Shown here one piece after another: positions 7,612 to 14,528 of a stretch of 15,737 nucleotides of DNA. This DNA is from UBA1172 sp049889655 (GTDB lineage Bacteria; Pseudomonadota; Alphaproteobacteria; Puniceispirillales; UBA1172). The position numbers were made by a program, and so were the translations under genes. The stretch covers positions 1 to 15,737 of the forward strand of contig JBMHCY010000086.1 of assembly GCA_049889655.1 (NCBI GenBank), written 5' to 3'. The notes below the pieces were generated by a model. It was not told the DNA's origin. It did not search any database and was given only the letters and a program-made list of their open reading frames with translations. Each line of letters starts with the position of its first letter. Position 1 is the first letter of the stretch.

Positions 7612-8592
7612 TCAGGCTTCGAGGCGGGCTGTGCGGCCGTTGCCGGTGGGGACAATCCAAACCTCGTTATAGGGGTAGTAGCCCTCGTGATTGGCCTTCA
7701 GTTTCTTGAAGGCTTCAATCTGAAACTCGAACCACCCCATGCGCTGGACCTGATTACCGCTCTCGGCAATCTTGCGGTCGAGGTCCTTCAGTTTCCAGAA
7801 CGGCACCGACGGGAACATATGGTGGGCAGTATGATACGGCATCTGCCAGCACAGCCAGCGCATGACGGCATTGGTCCGGGTGGACCGGGTGTTGGTCATG
7901 ATATCCTGATTGTGGGTCAGCCCGAGATGCTCGATGGTGTTCTGCAGCTGATGCACCGGCTTGGTCAGCAGCATGGGAAGCAGCCAGAAGGTCAGCACGG
8001 CGGTTGTTTCAAGCCACAGTGAAACCCCGGCAATCACAGCATAGCCCAGCAGATGCACCCGGCTTTCAAGGACCACTTTGGCTTCTTCGTTTTTATGGAT
8101 ATATGGCTCGATAATCGTGCCGCTGGCCCGCCGGAAGATACCCAAAATCCGGTTGCGCCAATAGGTCAGGCCGCTCATCCACAACAGAAAGGTCTTGAGG
8201 GTATAGGGCTCGCGCACCAGTTCGCCATCCTTATCCCAGTCCTGGGTAAAGCGGTGGTGCGAATAATGCATGATCAGGTCAAAATCACGGGGGAAGAGCA
8301 TGAAAAAGCCGATCACCCTGCCGAAGAATTCGTTCAACCCGCGGGTCCGGAAGACAGTCCAGTGGGACAGTTCATGCTGGGCGGCATAGAGAAAATTGAT
8401 CGCGACACCGAGGCCAAACCCTGTCAGCAGCACCCACCATGTGCCCATGACCAGATAATGCGCCGTCCCGAGGGCAGCGATCAGCCCAAGGTGGCTGCCC
8501 ATCTGAAGCAGACCCATCAGATCGGAACGCTCGTTTAGGGCTTTCAACTCGGCGGGCTCAACAATCTTCCGCCGGGAAAACACTTCCTCCAT
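7612..8592 (-). CDS. Membrane fatty-acid-desaturase-superfamily protein, probable small-molecule hydroxylase/desaturase
   Basis: This di-iron membrane oxygenase has 326 residues. The histidine boxes are complete: HELSH (73-77), HYSHH (109-113) and HTAHH (254-258), plus His222 and His227 in the third-box region. Hydrophobic segments near 28-48, 50-70, 88-100 and 183-210 fit the fold. Family enzymes use O2 and electrons to desaturate or hydroxylate lipids, carotenoids, alkanes or small polar molecules. As first gene of an operon with an isomerase-like enzyme and a solute importer, and with no acyl-lipid genes nearby, oxidation of an imported compound seems more likely than membrane lipid editing. 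That is inference. No ferredoxin or reductase gene is adjacent. The ATG at 8592 has a strong AGGAGG site. Confidence 0.88.
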   Translation of the reverse strand: MEEVFSRRKIVEPAELKALNERSDLMGLLQMGSHLGLIAALGTAHYLVMGTWWVLLTGFGLGVAINFLYAAQHELSHWTVFRTRGLNEFFGRVIGFFMLFPRDFDLIMHYSHHRFTQDWDKDGELVREPYTLKTFLLWMSGLTYWRNRILGIFRRASGTIIEPYIHKNEEAKVVLESRVHLLGYAVIAGVSLWLETTAVLTFWLLPMLLTKPVHQLQNTIEHLGLTHNQDIMTNTRSTRTNAVMRWLCWQMPYHTAHHMFPSVPFWKLKDLDRKIAESGNQVQRMGWFEFQIEAFKKLKANHEGYYPYNEVWIVPTGNGRTARLEA

Positions 8593-8608
8593 GAATTCCT
8601 CCTGTTGA

Positions 8609-8636
8609 ATTATCGTATTTAAGTATTGCGGTTCAA
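8609..8636 (-). promoter_or_regulatory. Probable promoter of the desaturase-transporter operon
   Basis: On the minus strand TTGAAC (8636-8631) and GATAAT (8614-8609) are spaced by 16 bases and lie just upstream of the AGGAGG ribosome site. This is the best sigma-70-like match in the divergent region 8593-8740. For the plus-strand gene I see only a weak candidate around 8637-8666. No CTGGTWCYA element is present here. Confidence 0.45.
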
Positions 8637-8740
8637 TTGGGACTTATTAGATTATCAGAACATAAAATCCGAGGCCATGGCAAGGTCAATGATCATCCTG
8701 ACCTTTCCCGAGACCGTCCCTGCACGGAGGATCGCCGTAT

Positions 8741-9730
8741 ATGAAAGCCGCTTTATACCGCCGCAAGGGCCCTGCCCGTGATGTTATCGAAATCGAGACG
8801 CTGAAAGCCGATGATCCGGCTGCCAGCGAAATCCGGGTGCGGCTGATGACCTCCGGTGTCAATCCGTCAGATGTCAAACTGCGTGCCGGGGTGAGCGTCG
8901 GCGGCATGACCATGCCCTTCCCCGCCGTCATCCCCCACAGTGACGGGGCCGGGGTGGTGGATGCTGTCGGCAAGGGTGTCAGCCGGTTCAGGGAAGGTGA
9001 TCGGGTCTGGGTTTACAACGGCGGCTGGCAGCGGGCCTTCGGCACGGCGGCGGAATATATCGTGCTGCCGGAAGCACAGGTCAATCCGCTGCCTGAAAAA
9101 GTCTCATTTGCCCATGGCGCCTGCCTTGGCATCCCCGGCCTGACAGCGGTTCATGCTGTCACCCGGGGCGGTGATCTCAACGGCAGGACTGTCCTGATCA
9201 GCAGCGGTGGGGGTGTTGTCGGGCGCTATTGCATTGAGGTCGCACGTGCTCTCGGGGCGGCGCAGATCATCACCACCGCCTCATCCGATCAATCCCGCGA
9301 GACCGCACAGAATGCCGGGGCGGATGTCATCCTCGATTACCGTGATCCTGATCTCGGGGATGCGATCATGGAAGCTTCCGGCGGGATCGACCATGCGGTC
9401 GAGGCGGAATTCGGTGTCAATGCCGCGATGCTGGCGCGGGTCATCAACCCCTGTGGATCGATCGCCTCCTATGGCTCGGCCCTCGACAAAACGCCGACAC
9501 TGCCGTTCTATGACATGATGTTCAAGAATATCAGGCTTGATCTGCTGCTCGTCTATCTGCTCAATGAAAAGGATCGCGCGGCGGCAACAACTGTTCTGCT
9601 CGACTTGCTCGAGGCCGGAGCCATCACCGAAAACATTGCCGCCACCCTGCCCCTTGCCGATTGCGCCACCGCCCATGAAAAGGTTGAGGCATCGAACAAA
9701 AGCGGGTCTGTCATTCTCGATTGCAGCTGA
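8741..9730 (+). CDS. NAD(P)H:quinone oxidoreductase-like medium-chain dehydrogenase/reductase
   Basis: This cytoplasmic NAD(P)(H)-dependent oxidoreductase of the zeta-crystallin/Qor branch of the MDR superfamily has 329 residues, a normal length. Seen: a GroES-like N-terminal half with GVNPSDVKLRAG (44-55), HSDGAGVV in the first domain, and a nucleotide-binding glycine motif SSGGGVVGR around 154-162. The catalytic-zinc cysteine/histidine set of true alcohol dehydrogenases is not visible, so it is probably zinc-free. A GGAGGA ribosome site precedes the ATG. It is divergent from the desaturase gene and 24 bases ahead of the SDR gene, so the two dehydrogenases likely form one operon. The substrate is unknown. 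Reduction of an enone, quinone or aldehyde is typical of the family. Confidence 0.88.
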   Translation: MKAALYRRKGPARDVIEIETLKADDPAASEIRVRLMTSGVNPSDVKLRAGVSVGGMTMPFPAVIPHSDGAGVVDAVGKGVSRFREGDRVWVYNGGWQRAFGTAAEYIVLPEAQVNPLPEKVSFAHGACLGIPGLTAVHAVTRGGDLNGRTVLISSGGGVVGRYCIEVARALGAAQIITTASSDQSRETAQNAGADVILDYRDPDLGDAIMEASGGIDHAVEAEFGVNAAMLARVINPCGSIASYGSALDKTPTLPFYDMMFKNIRLDLLLVYLLNEKDRAAATTVLLDLLEAGAITENIAATLPLADCATAHEKVEASNKSGSVILDCS

Positions 9731-9754
9731 TCCCCCGAACAAAGGAGAACCCCC

Positions 9755-10519
9755 ATGTCACGTCATGTCCTGATCACCGCAGGTGCCTCCGGCCTTGGCC
9801 TGGCCATGGCGGAAGCCTTCCTGGCAAAGGGAGACCGCGTGGCCGTTACCGATACTGATGCGGCCATGCTCGAGAAACTTGCAACAAGCCATCCCGACAT
9901 TCTTGGCTTCAATGCCGATGCCGCCAGTGAGTCGCAGATGAAGCAAGTTTTCACCACCCTGCCGCAAGTCTGGGACAGGCTTGATATTCTGATGGCCAAT
10001 GCCGGTATCGCCGGGCCGACCGCGGCGGTCGAGGATATCAGCCTTGCCGATTGGCAGCGCTGCCTTGCGGTTAATCTTGATGGCGCGTTTCTGGCCACCA
10101 GCCTGGCCGCACCATGGATGAAAAAACAGGGCGGCGGGGTGATGACGCTGACCTCTTCGACAGCCGGGCTCTTTGGCTATCCGTATCGGTCACCCTATGC
10201 CGCGGCGAAATGGGGCATCATCGGGCTGACCAAAACATTGGCCATGGAACTCGGGCCCTACGGTATCCGTGTCAACGCCATCTGCCCCGGGGCGGTCGAG
10301 GGAGACCGCATGGACAGAGTCATCGCCAATGAAGCCCAGGCGCGGGGCATTGCCGAAGCTGATCTGCGGCAGGGCTATGCTGATTGTGTTTCGCTGAAAC
10401 GGTTTGTCACCGCCGAGGATATCGCCAATACGGCCGTCTTCCTCGCATCACCGGAAGCGGTCAATGTGTCGGGGATGGCGATGGCGGTTGACGGTCATAC
10501 CGAAAAGGTGACGCTCTGA
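9755..10519 (+). CDS. Short-chain dehydrogenase/reductase (classical SDR)
   Basis: This cytoplasmic NAD(P)-dependent alcohol/ketone oxidoreductase has 254 residues, typical of classical SDRs. Seen: a cofactor motif TAGASGLG (8-15), with Ala in place of the first glycine of TGxxxGxG, acidic residues after strand 2 (VTDTD, 31-35) that favour NAD(H), NAG (82-84), and a full catalytic tetrad Asn108, Ser135, Tyr148 and Lys152. The C-terminal part has the family's VSG and VDG blocks. The start has AAAGGAG seven bases upstream. It follows the MDR gene in an apparent two-gene operon and is convergent with the aminotransferase gene. The substrate is unknown. Oxidation of a hydroxylated catabolite is plausible from context. 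Confidence 0.92.
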   Translation: MSRHVLITAGASGLGLAMAEAFLAKGDRVAVTDTDAAMLEKLATSHPDILGFNADAASESQMKQVFTTLPQVWDRLDILMANAGIAGPTAAVEDISLADWQRCLAVNLDGAFLATSLAAPWMKKQGGGVMTLTSSTAGLFGYPYRSPYAAAKWGIIGLTKTLAMELGPYGIRVNAICPGAVEGDRMDRVIANEAQARGIAEADLRQGYADCVSLKRFVTAEDIANTAVFLASPEAVNVSGMAMAVDGHTEKVTL

Positions 10520-10530
10520 TCACCTTTTCG
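10501..10530. terminator. Bidirectional terminator between convergent genes
   Basis: A perfect 11-bp inverted repeat (10501-10511 with 10520-10530) encloses eight bases that include the SDR stop codon. Read on either strand, a GGTGA/TCACC core stem is followed by TTTTCG. It could therefore end transcription of both the SDR gene and the convergent aminotransferase gene. The T-run is short, so efficiency is uncertain. Confidence 0.55.
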
Positions 10531-10546
10531 CCATGACGTCCCTTGA

Positions 10547-11860
10547 TCAGAGATGCTGATCGAGGGTCTTGCGGAACTTGTCGACGATCTCGTCAATGTG
10601 GTTGCGCTCGGCAATAAACGCCGGAGCCACAATCCCGACATCGCCGGTGAACTTCACGTGCAGACCGTTCCAGAACATATCTTTCTGCATCTGGGTACCG
10701 CGACGGCCGGGGACACCATCGTGCTTGACTTCAATACCGGCCATCATGCCGATACCACGCAGGTCAGCCACCAGCGGGTGATCCTTGAGCGACCAGACAG
10801 CATCGAGGAAATACTCGCTCATGTCGTTGGCACGCTCGAACAGACCGTCATCTTCATAGATCTTCTGGGTGGCAATACCGGCGGCACAGGCTGCCGGGTG
10901 AGCCGAATAGGTGTAGCCGTGGAAAAACTCGATGGCATTTTCCGGTGCTGCATTGGTGACCGTATCGTAGATTTCATCCTTGACGCCAACACCACCCATC
11001 GGGATCGACCCGTTGGTCAGGGCCTTGGCCATGGTGGAGATATCCGGCGTGACACCGAATTTATGGGCGGCAAACGGTGTCCCCATCCGGCCGAAACCGG
11101 TGATGACTTCGTCAAAGATCAGCAGGATACCGTTGGCATCGCAAATCTCACGCAGACGATCGAGATAACCGACCGGCGGGACCAGCGTCCCGGTGGACCC
11201 GGCAACCGGCTCGACAAAGACAGCCGCAATGGTGGAGCCGCCATAGGCATCGACCATGCGCTGCAGATCTTCGGCAAGATCAGCATCGGTTTCAGGCTGG
11301 CCACGGACAAAGGACTGGGCGTCGGTTTTCGTGTGCCGGATCAGCGAGATGTTCGGCAGGGTGAGGTTGAAGGTCTCGCGGTTCTTGACCATCCCGGCAA
11401 GCGACAGACCGCCGAAATTCACACCATGATAGGCCCGCTCACGGCTGATGAACCGTGTCCGCTGGCCATCACCACGGGCGCGGTGATAGGCAAGGGCAAT
11501 CTTCATCGCCGTGTCGACAGATTCAGAACCAGAATTGGTGAAGAAAACATGATTCATCGGTTCCGGCAGCAGGCGAGCCACACGCTCGGCCAGCTCGAAC
11601 GACCCCGGATGCCCCATCTGGAAATGCGGGGTGTAGTCGTTTTCGCACATCTGGGCATAGACGGCATCGGCGATCTCGCGACGGCCGTGGCCTGCCGGGG
11701 TGCAGAACAGCGCGGATGACCCGTCGATAACCTGGCCGCCCTTGTAATCCCAGCAATACATGCCCTCGGATTTGACAACAAGACGCGGGTTGGCCTTGAA
11801 ATCACGGTTGCCGGTAAACGGCATCCAGTGTTCTTCAAGTGAATTGGTTTCAAAAGGCAT
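10547..11860 (-). CDS. Omega-amino acid:pyruvate aminotransferase (class III)
   Basis: This PLP enzyme moves the amino group of a terminal amine (beta-alanine, taurine, hypotaurine or similar) to pyruvate, giving alanine and a semialdehyde. It has 437 residues, a normal length. It resembles Pseudomonas beta-alanine:pyruvate aminotransferase from the HWMPFTGNRDF start (11-21) onward. Seen: NSGSES (109-114), YHG (144-146), FDEVITGFGR (249-258, Asp250 for the PLP nitrogen) and PLP Lys279 in TMAKALTNG. Where related enzymes have the carboxylate-binding arginine (VRFGGD-like), this protein has Lys403 (VKFTGD). An AAGGAGG site precedes the ATG. It is divergent from a MocR regulator and near pta and a soeA-like gene, so a sulfonated amine such as taurine or hypotaurine is the best contextual guess. 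Beta-alanine remains possible. Confidence 0.9.
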   Translation of the reverse strand: MPFETNSLEEHWMPFTGNRDFKANPRLVVKSEGMYCWDYKGGQVIDGSSALFCTPAGHGRREIADAVYAQMCENDYTPHFQMGHPGSFELAERVARLLPEPMNHVFFTNSGSESVDTAMKIALAYHRARGDGQRTRFISRERAYHGVNFGGLSLAGMVKNRETFNLTLPNISLIRHTKTDAQSFVRGQPETDADLAEDLQRMVDAYGGSTIAAVFVEPVAGSTGTLVPPVGYLDRLREICDANGILLIFDEVITGFGRMGTPFAAHKFGVTPDISTMAKALTNGSIPMGGVGVKDEIYDTVTNAAPENAIEFFHGYTYSAHPAACAAGIATQKIYEDDGLFERANDMSEYFLDAVWSLKDHPLVADLRGIGMMAGIEVKHDGVPGRRGTQMQKDMFWNGLHVKFTGDVGIVAPAFIAERNHIDEIVDKFRKTLDQHL

Positions 11861-11930
11861 GATGACCTCCTTCAGGTTCCAAACAGAAATTCATCTCACA
11901 ATACGCTAGTCACATTGCCCCGTCATGTGA

Positions 11931-11960
11931 TAGTACCAGAAAAGGCATTATCTGGTACCA
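11931..11960. promoter_or_regulatory. Probable MocR operator, inverted CTGGTWCYA pair
   Basis: In the divergent aminotransferase-mocR region, TAGTACCAG (11931-11939) and CTGGTACCA (11952-11960) form an inverted repeat of 10 bp with one mismatch, with starts 21 bases apart, about two helical turns. A weaker ninth-base relative, CAGGTTCCA, lies at 11873-11881. MocR proteins commonly bind such paired sites beside the aminotransferase gene they control. Assignment to the adjacent regulator is inference. Confidence 0.6.
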
Positions 11961-11992
11961 GTCCAACCCTCACCCGCTGATGAAAGGCACCC

Positions 11993-13486
11993 ATGGCCCG
12001 CGGTTACAGCACCATCCTCTTTCAGATCGATACAGCGTCGGGCATCCCCAAGCAGACGCAGATCAGGGAATATTTCGTTCGCGCCATTCTCAACCGCAGC
12101 ATGGCCGCTGGCGAACCCCTGCCGTCGACAAGGCAACTGGCAGAACAGCTCGGGGTGTCCCGCAACACGGTGATCCTCGCCTATCAGGCGCTGACCGACA
12201 GCGGCTATATTGATCCGGTGAGCCGTTCGGGCTTTGTTGTCAGCAGTGATGCCCCTGTCACCGCGATCGACGATGCTGATGGCCAGGCCTCGGGGCAGCA
12301 GCCGACGCAGGACAAGGTCAACTGGCGGCAGAAACTGATCCATGAACCGACCGCGCTCAATATTGTCCGGAAGCCGCTGAACTGGCGTGAATACAAGTAT
12401 CCGTTCAATTACGGCCAGATCGACCCGGATCTGTTTAGCCATTCGGAATGGCGCGATTGCGCCCGTCAGGCTCTGGGGATCCGCGATTTCAGCATCACCG
12501 CCGGGGATTTCGGCCATAATGATGATCCATTGCTGGTCGATTATATCTGTTCCTACAGCCTGCCGCGGCGCGGGATCAGGGTGCCGTCAGACCGGATTCT
12601 GGTCACCCTGGGGGCACAGAACGCGCTGTTCCTGCTGGCCCAGCTGCTGGTGGACAGGAACACCCGGGTGGTGATCGAGGACCCGTTCTATCCCGATATG
12701 CGCGAATTGCTGCAACGCCGCACGCCGCATATCACCACCCTGCCCGTCGATGACAATGGCATCATCATTGACGAAGAGAAAATCGCCGCCGCTGATATCG
12801 TCATTGTCACACCGAGCCACCAATGCCCGACCACGGCAACGCTCAGCCTTGAGCGCCGCCAGCATCTGCTGGAACTGGCGGTTACCCATGATGTACTGAT
12901 CATCGAGGATGATTACGAGTTTGAGATGAACTTTCTCGAAGCCCCGTCACCGGCGCTCAAATCCCTCGATGAAAGCGGCCATGTGATCTATGTCGGAAGT
13001 TTCTCGAAATCGCTGTTTCCGGGGCTGCGGCTCGGTTATCTCGTCGCCTCGGAAGAACTGATCGAAGAGGCCCGGGCCCTGCGCCATCTGATGCTCCGGC
13101 ACCCGCCGGGGCAGACACAGCGGACGGCAGCCTATTTCATGGCACTCGGGCATTACGATTCCCAGATCAAGAGACTGCGGCGGCATTTCAATGAAAGACG
13201 TCAACTCCTGAAACAGGCACTGGCCGAAGAAAGCCTGCTCGAGGAAACCGGTTCGCATTTCGGCGGTACCAGTTTCTGGATCAGGGGCCCGGCATGGCTC
13301 GACAGTCGCGATCTCGCCCAGCACGCGGCGGCAAAGGGTGTGCTGATCGAACCGGGGGATACGTTTTTCAACGCCCCCGAGCCGCCCTACAACTATTTCC
13401 GGCTCGCCTATTCATCAATCCATCAGGACAACATCATCCCGGGGTTCCGGACGCTCATCGAAACCGTCAACAGCCTGACACCGTGA
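11993..13486 (+). CDS. MocR/TauR-type GntR-family regulator with aminotransferase-like domain
   Basis: This transcription factor has 497 residues. An N-terminal GntR winged helix-turn-helix (about 8-83; recognition region LAEQLGVSRNTVILAYQAL) joins through a linker (about 88-125) to a fold-type I aminotransferase domain. PLP-binding features are intact: Asp306/Asp307 in IIEDDYEFE, Lys339 in SFSKSLFPG and Arg470 near the end. It probably senses PLP or a PLP adduct with an amino compound. The ATG has a modest GAAAGG site. It is divergent from the class III aminotransferase gene and upstream of pta, the arrangement known for TauR, PdxR and GabR relatives. It likely activates the aminotransferase and pta-soe genes through the CTGGTWCYA sites. 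Confidence 0.93.
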   Translation: MARGYSTILFQIDTASGIPKQTQIREYFVRAILNRSMAAGEPLPSTRQLAEQLGVSRNTVILAYQALTDSGYIDPVSRSGFVVSSDAPVTAIDDADGQASGQQPTQDKVNWRQKLIHEPTALNIVRKPLNWREYKYPFNYGQIDPDLFSHSEWRDCARQALGIRDFSITAGDFGHNDDPLLVDYICSYSLPRRGIRVPSDRILVTLGAQNALFLLAQLLVDRNTRVVIEDPFYPDMRELLQRRTPHITTLPVDDNGIIIDEEKIAAADIVIVTPSHQCPTTATLSLERRQHLLELAVTHDVLIIEDDYEFEMNFLEAPSPALKSLDESGHVIYVGSFSKSLFPGLRLGYLVASEELIEEARALRHLMLRHPPGQTQRTAAYFMALGHYDSQIKRLRRHFNERRQLLKQALAEESLLEETGSHFGGTSFWIRGPAWLDSRDLAQHAAAKGVLIEPGDTFFNAPEPPYNYFRLAYSSIHQDNIIPGFRTLIETVNSLTP

Positions 13487-13503
13487 GGCCGATCCCCCTT
13501 GCT

Positions 13504-13534
13504 CTGGTTCCATTATTGGGCAAAACTGGTTCTA
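13504..13534 (+). promoter_or_regulatory. Probable MocR operator, direct CTGGTTCYA pair upstream of pta
   Basis: CTGGTTCCA (13504-13512) and CTGGTTCTA (13526-13534) are direct repeats with starts 22 bases apart, in the 103-base gap between mocR and pta. They match the elements beside the aminotransferase gene, which suggests that one regulator controls both transcription units. Confidence 0.6.
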
Positions 13535-13541
13535 GTGAAAC

Positions 13542-13560
13542 CATGCCCGCGAAAGGCATG
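13542..13560. repeat. Short inverted repeat upstream of pta
   Basis: CATGCC and GGCATG flank a seven-base spacer between the operator pair and the pta ribosome site. It may be part of the promoter or of the mRNA leader. Its right half lies in the sequence AAAGGCATGAT, which has a near copy between the two operator sites at 11941-11951. Confidence 0.3.
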
Positions 13561-13589
13561 ATACGAATTGCATCTGGGGAAAATTTTTC

Positions 13590-14516
13590 ATGTCTGCCTT
13601 CCTTGACGAACGAAAGCCGGTCTGCCCTGGCTGGCTGATGGAAAAAGCCCGCACGGCACGGTCTAAGCCGCTGCGGCTGGCGATTGTCCGTGCCTCGGCT
13701 CCGCTGCCGATGAAAACCGCGCATGAAGCCTGGAAAGAGGGCATTGCCGAGCCTGTGCTGATCGGTGAGGCGGCCGGTATCAGGGAACAGGCGGATGCCC
13801 TGGGATGGGACCTCGACGGCATTGAAATCCACGATTGCAAAGGCGAGAAAAGCGCCATCGATGTCGCCATCTCGCTGACCGGTGCCAACAAGGTTGATGC
13901 ACTGATGAAGGGCCATCTGCATTCCGATGTCTTCATGGGGGGGATCGTGGCCCGTGAGGCCGGTATCCGCGCCGAAAAGCGCATGGTCCATGTCTTCGCG
14001 ATGTTCCCGCCGGAAGGCGGCAACCCCCTGTTGATCAGTGATGCCGCTGTCAATGTCGCCCCCGACCTGAAAACCCGGCAGCAGGCGCTGCGGGTGCTGG
14101 TCGATACGGCACAGGCACTCGGGATCGCCACCCCCAATGTCGCCATTCTTTCCGCCACCGAAACACCGATCGCCTCAATCCCGTCATCGATGGATGCTCA
14201 GGAACTCTGCCAGTGGGCGTCAGCCCATATCGAAGGTGCCCGGTTTTCCGGCCCGCTTTCCTTTGATCTGTCTGTAGCCCCCGATGCGGTGGCGATCAAG
14301 GGGATTGAAAATAACCCTGTGGCGGGGCAGGCTGATGCCCTGCTCGTCCCTGATATCACTTCGGGGAATATTCTGTTCAAGGCCATGGTATGGTACAAGG
14401 CTGCCTGCGCTGCCGGCGTTGTCACCGGCGGCAAGGTGCCGATCATTCTGACCAGCCGTGCCGACCCCCATGAAGCCCGGATGGCTTCCGTTGCCCTCGC
14501 AGCACTGATGTCCTAG
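13590..14516 (+). CDS. pta: Phosphate acetyl/butyryltransferase-family enzyme
   Basis: This cytoplasmic phosphotransacylase has 308 residues and most likely converts acetyl phosphate plus CoA into acetyl-CoA. It is a stand-alone catalytic domain of the Pta/Ptb family without the DRTGG extension of long Pta proteins. Seen: MKGHLHSD (106-113), ISDAAVN (149-155), GPLSFDL (221-227), NPVAGQADALLVPD (242-255) and SRADP (289-293), all in family order. The ribosome site before the ATG is weak (GGGGA nine bases away). Only 12 bases separate its stop from the soeA-like gene, so the two are co-transcribed. In sulfonate degraders Pta acts on acetyl phosphate released by Xsc. Butyryl or another acyl phosphate cannot be excluded. 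Confidence 0.87.
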   Translation: MSAFLDERKPVCPGWLMEKARTARSKPLRLAIVRASAPLPMKTAHEAWKEGIAEPVLIGEAAGIREQADALGWDLDGIEIHDCKGEKSAIDVAISLTGANKVDALMKGHLHSDVFMGGIVAREAGIRAEKRMVHVFAMFPPEGGNPLLISDAAVNVAPDLKTRQQALRVLVDTAQALGIATPNVAILSATETPIASIPSSMDAQELCQWASAHIEGARFSGPLSFDLSVAPDAVAIKGIENNPVAGQADALLVPDITSGNILFKAMVWYKAACAAGVVTGGKVPIILTSRADPHEARMASVALAALMS

Positions 14517-14528
14517 AGGAACCTGTTC

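Noticed and set aside
7612..8592. Ordinary phospholipid acyl desaturase
   Set aside because: The fold allows it, but the operon partners are an importer and a soluble isomerase-like enzyme, with no lipid genes nearby. Not excluded, only less likely.
8741..9730. Zinc-dependent alcohol dehydrogenase
   Set aside because: The catalytic zinc ligands and the structural-zinc cysteine cluster are not visible. The sequence follows the quinone-oxidoreductase pattern.
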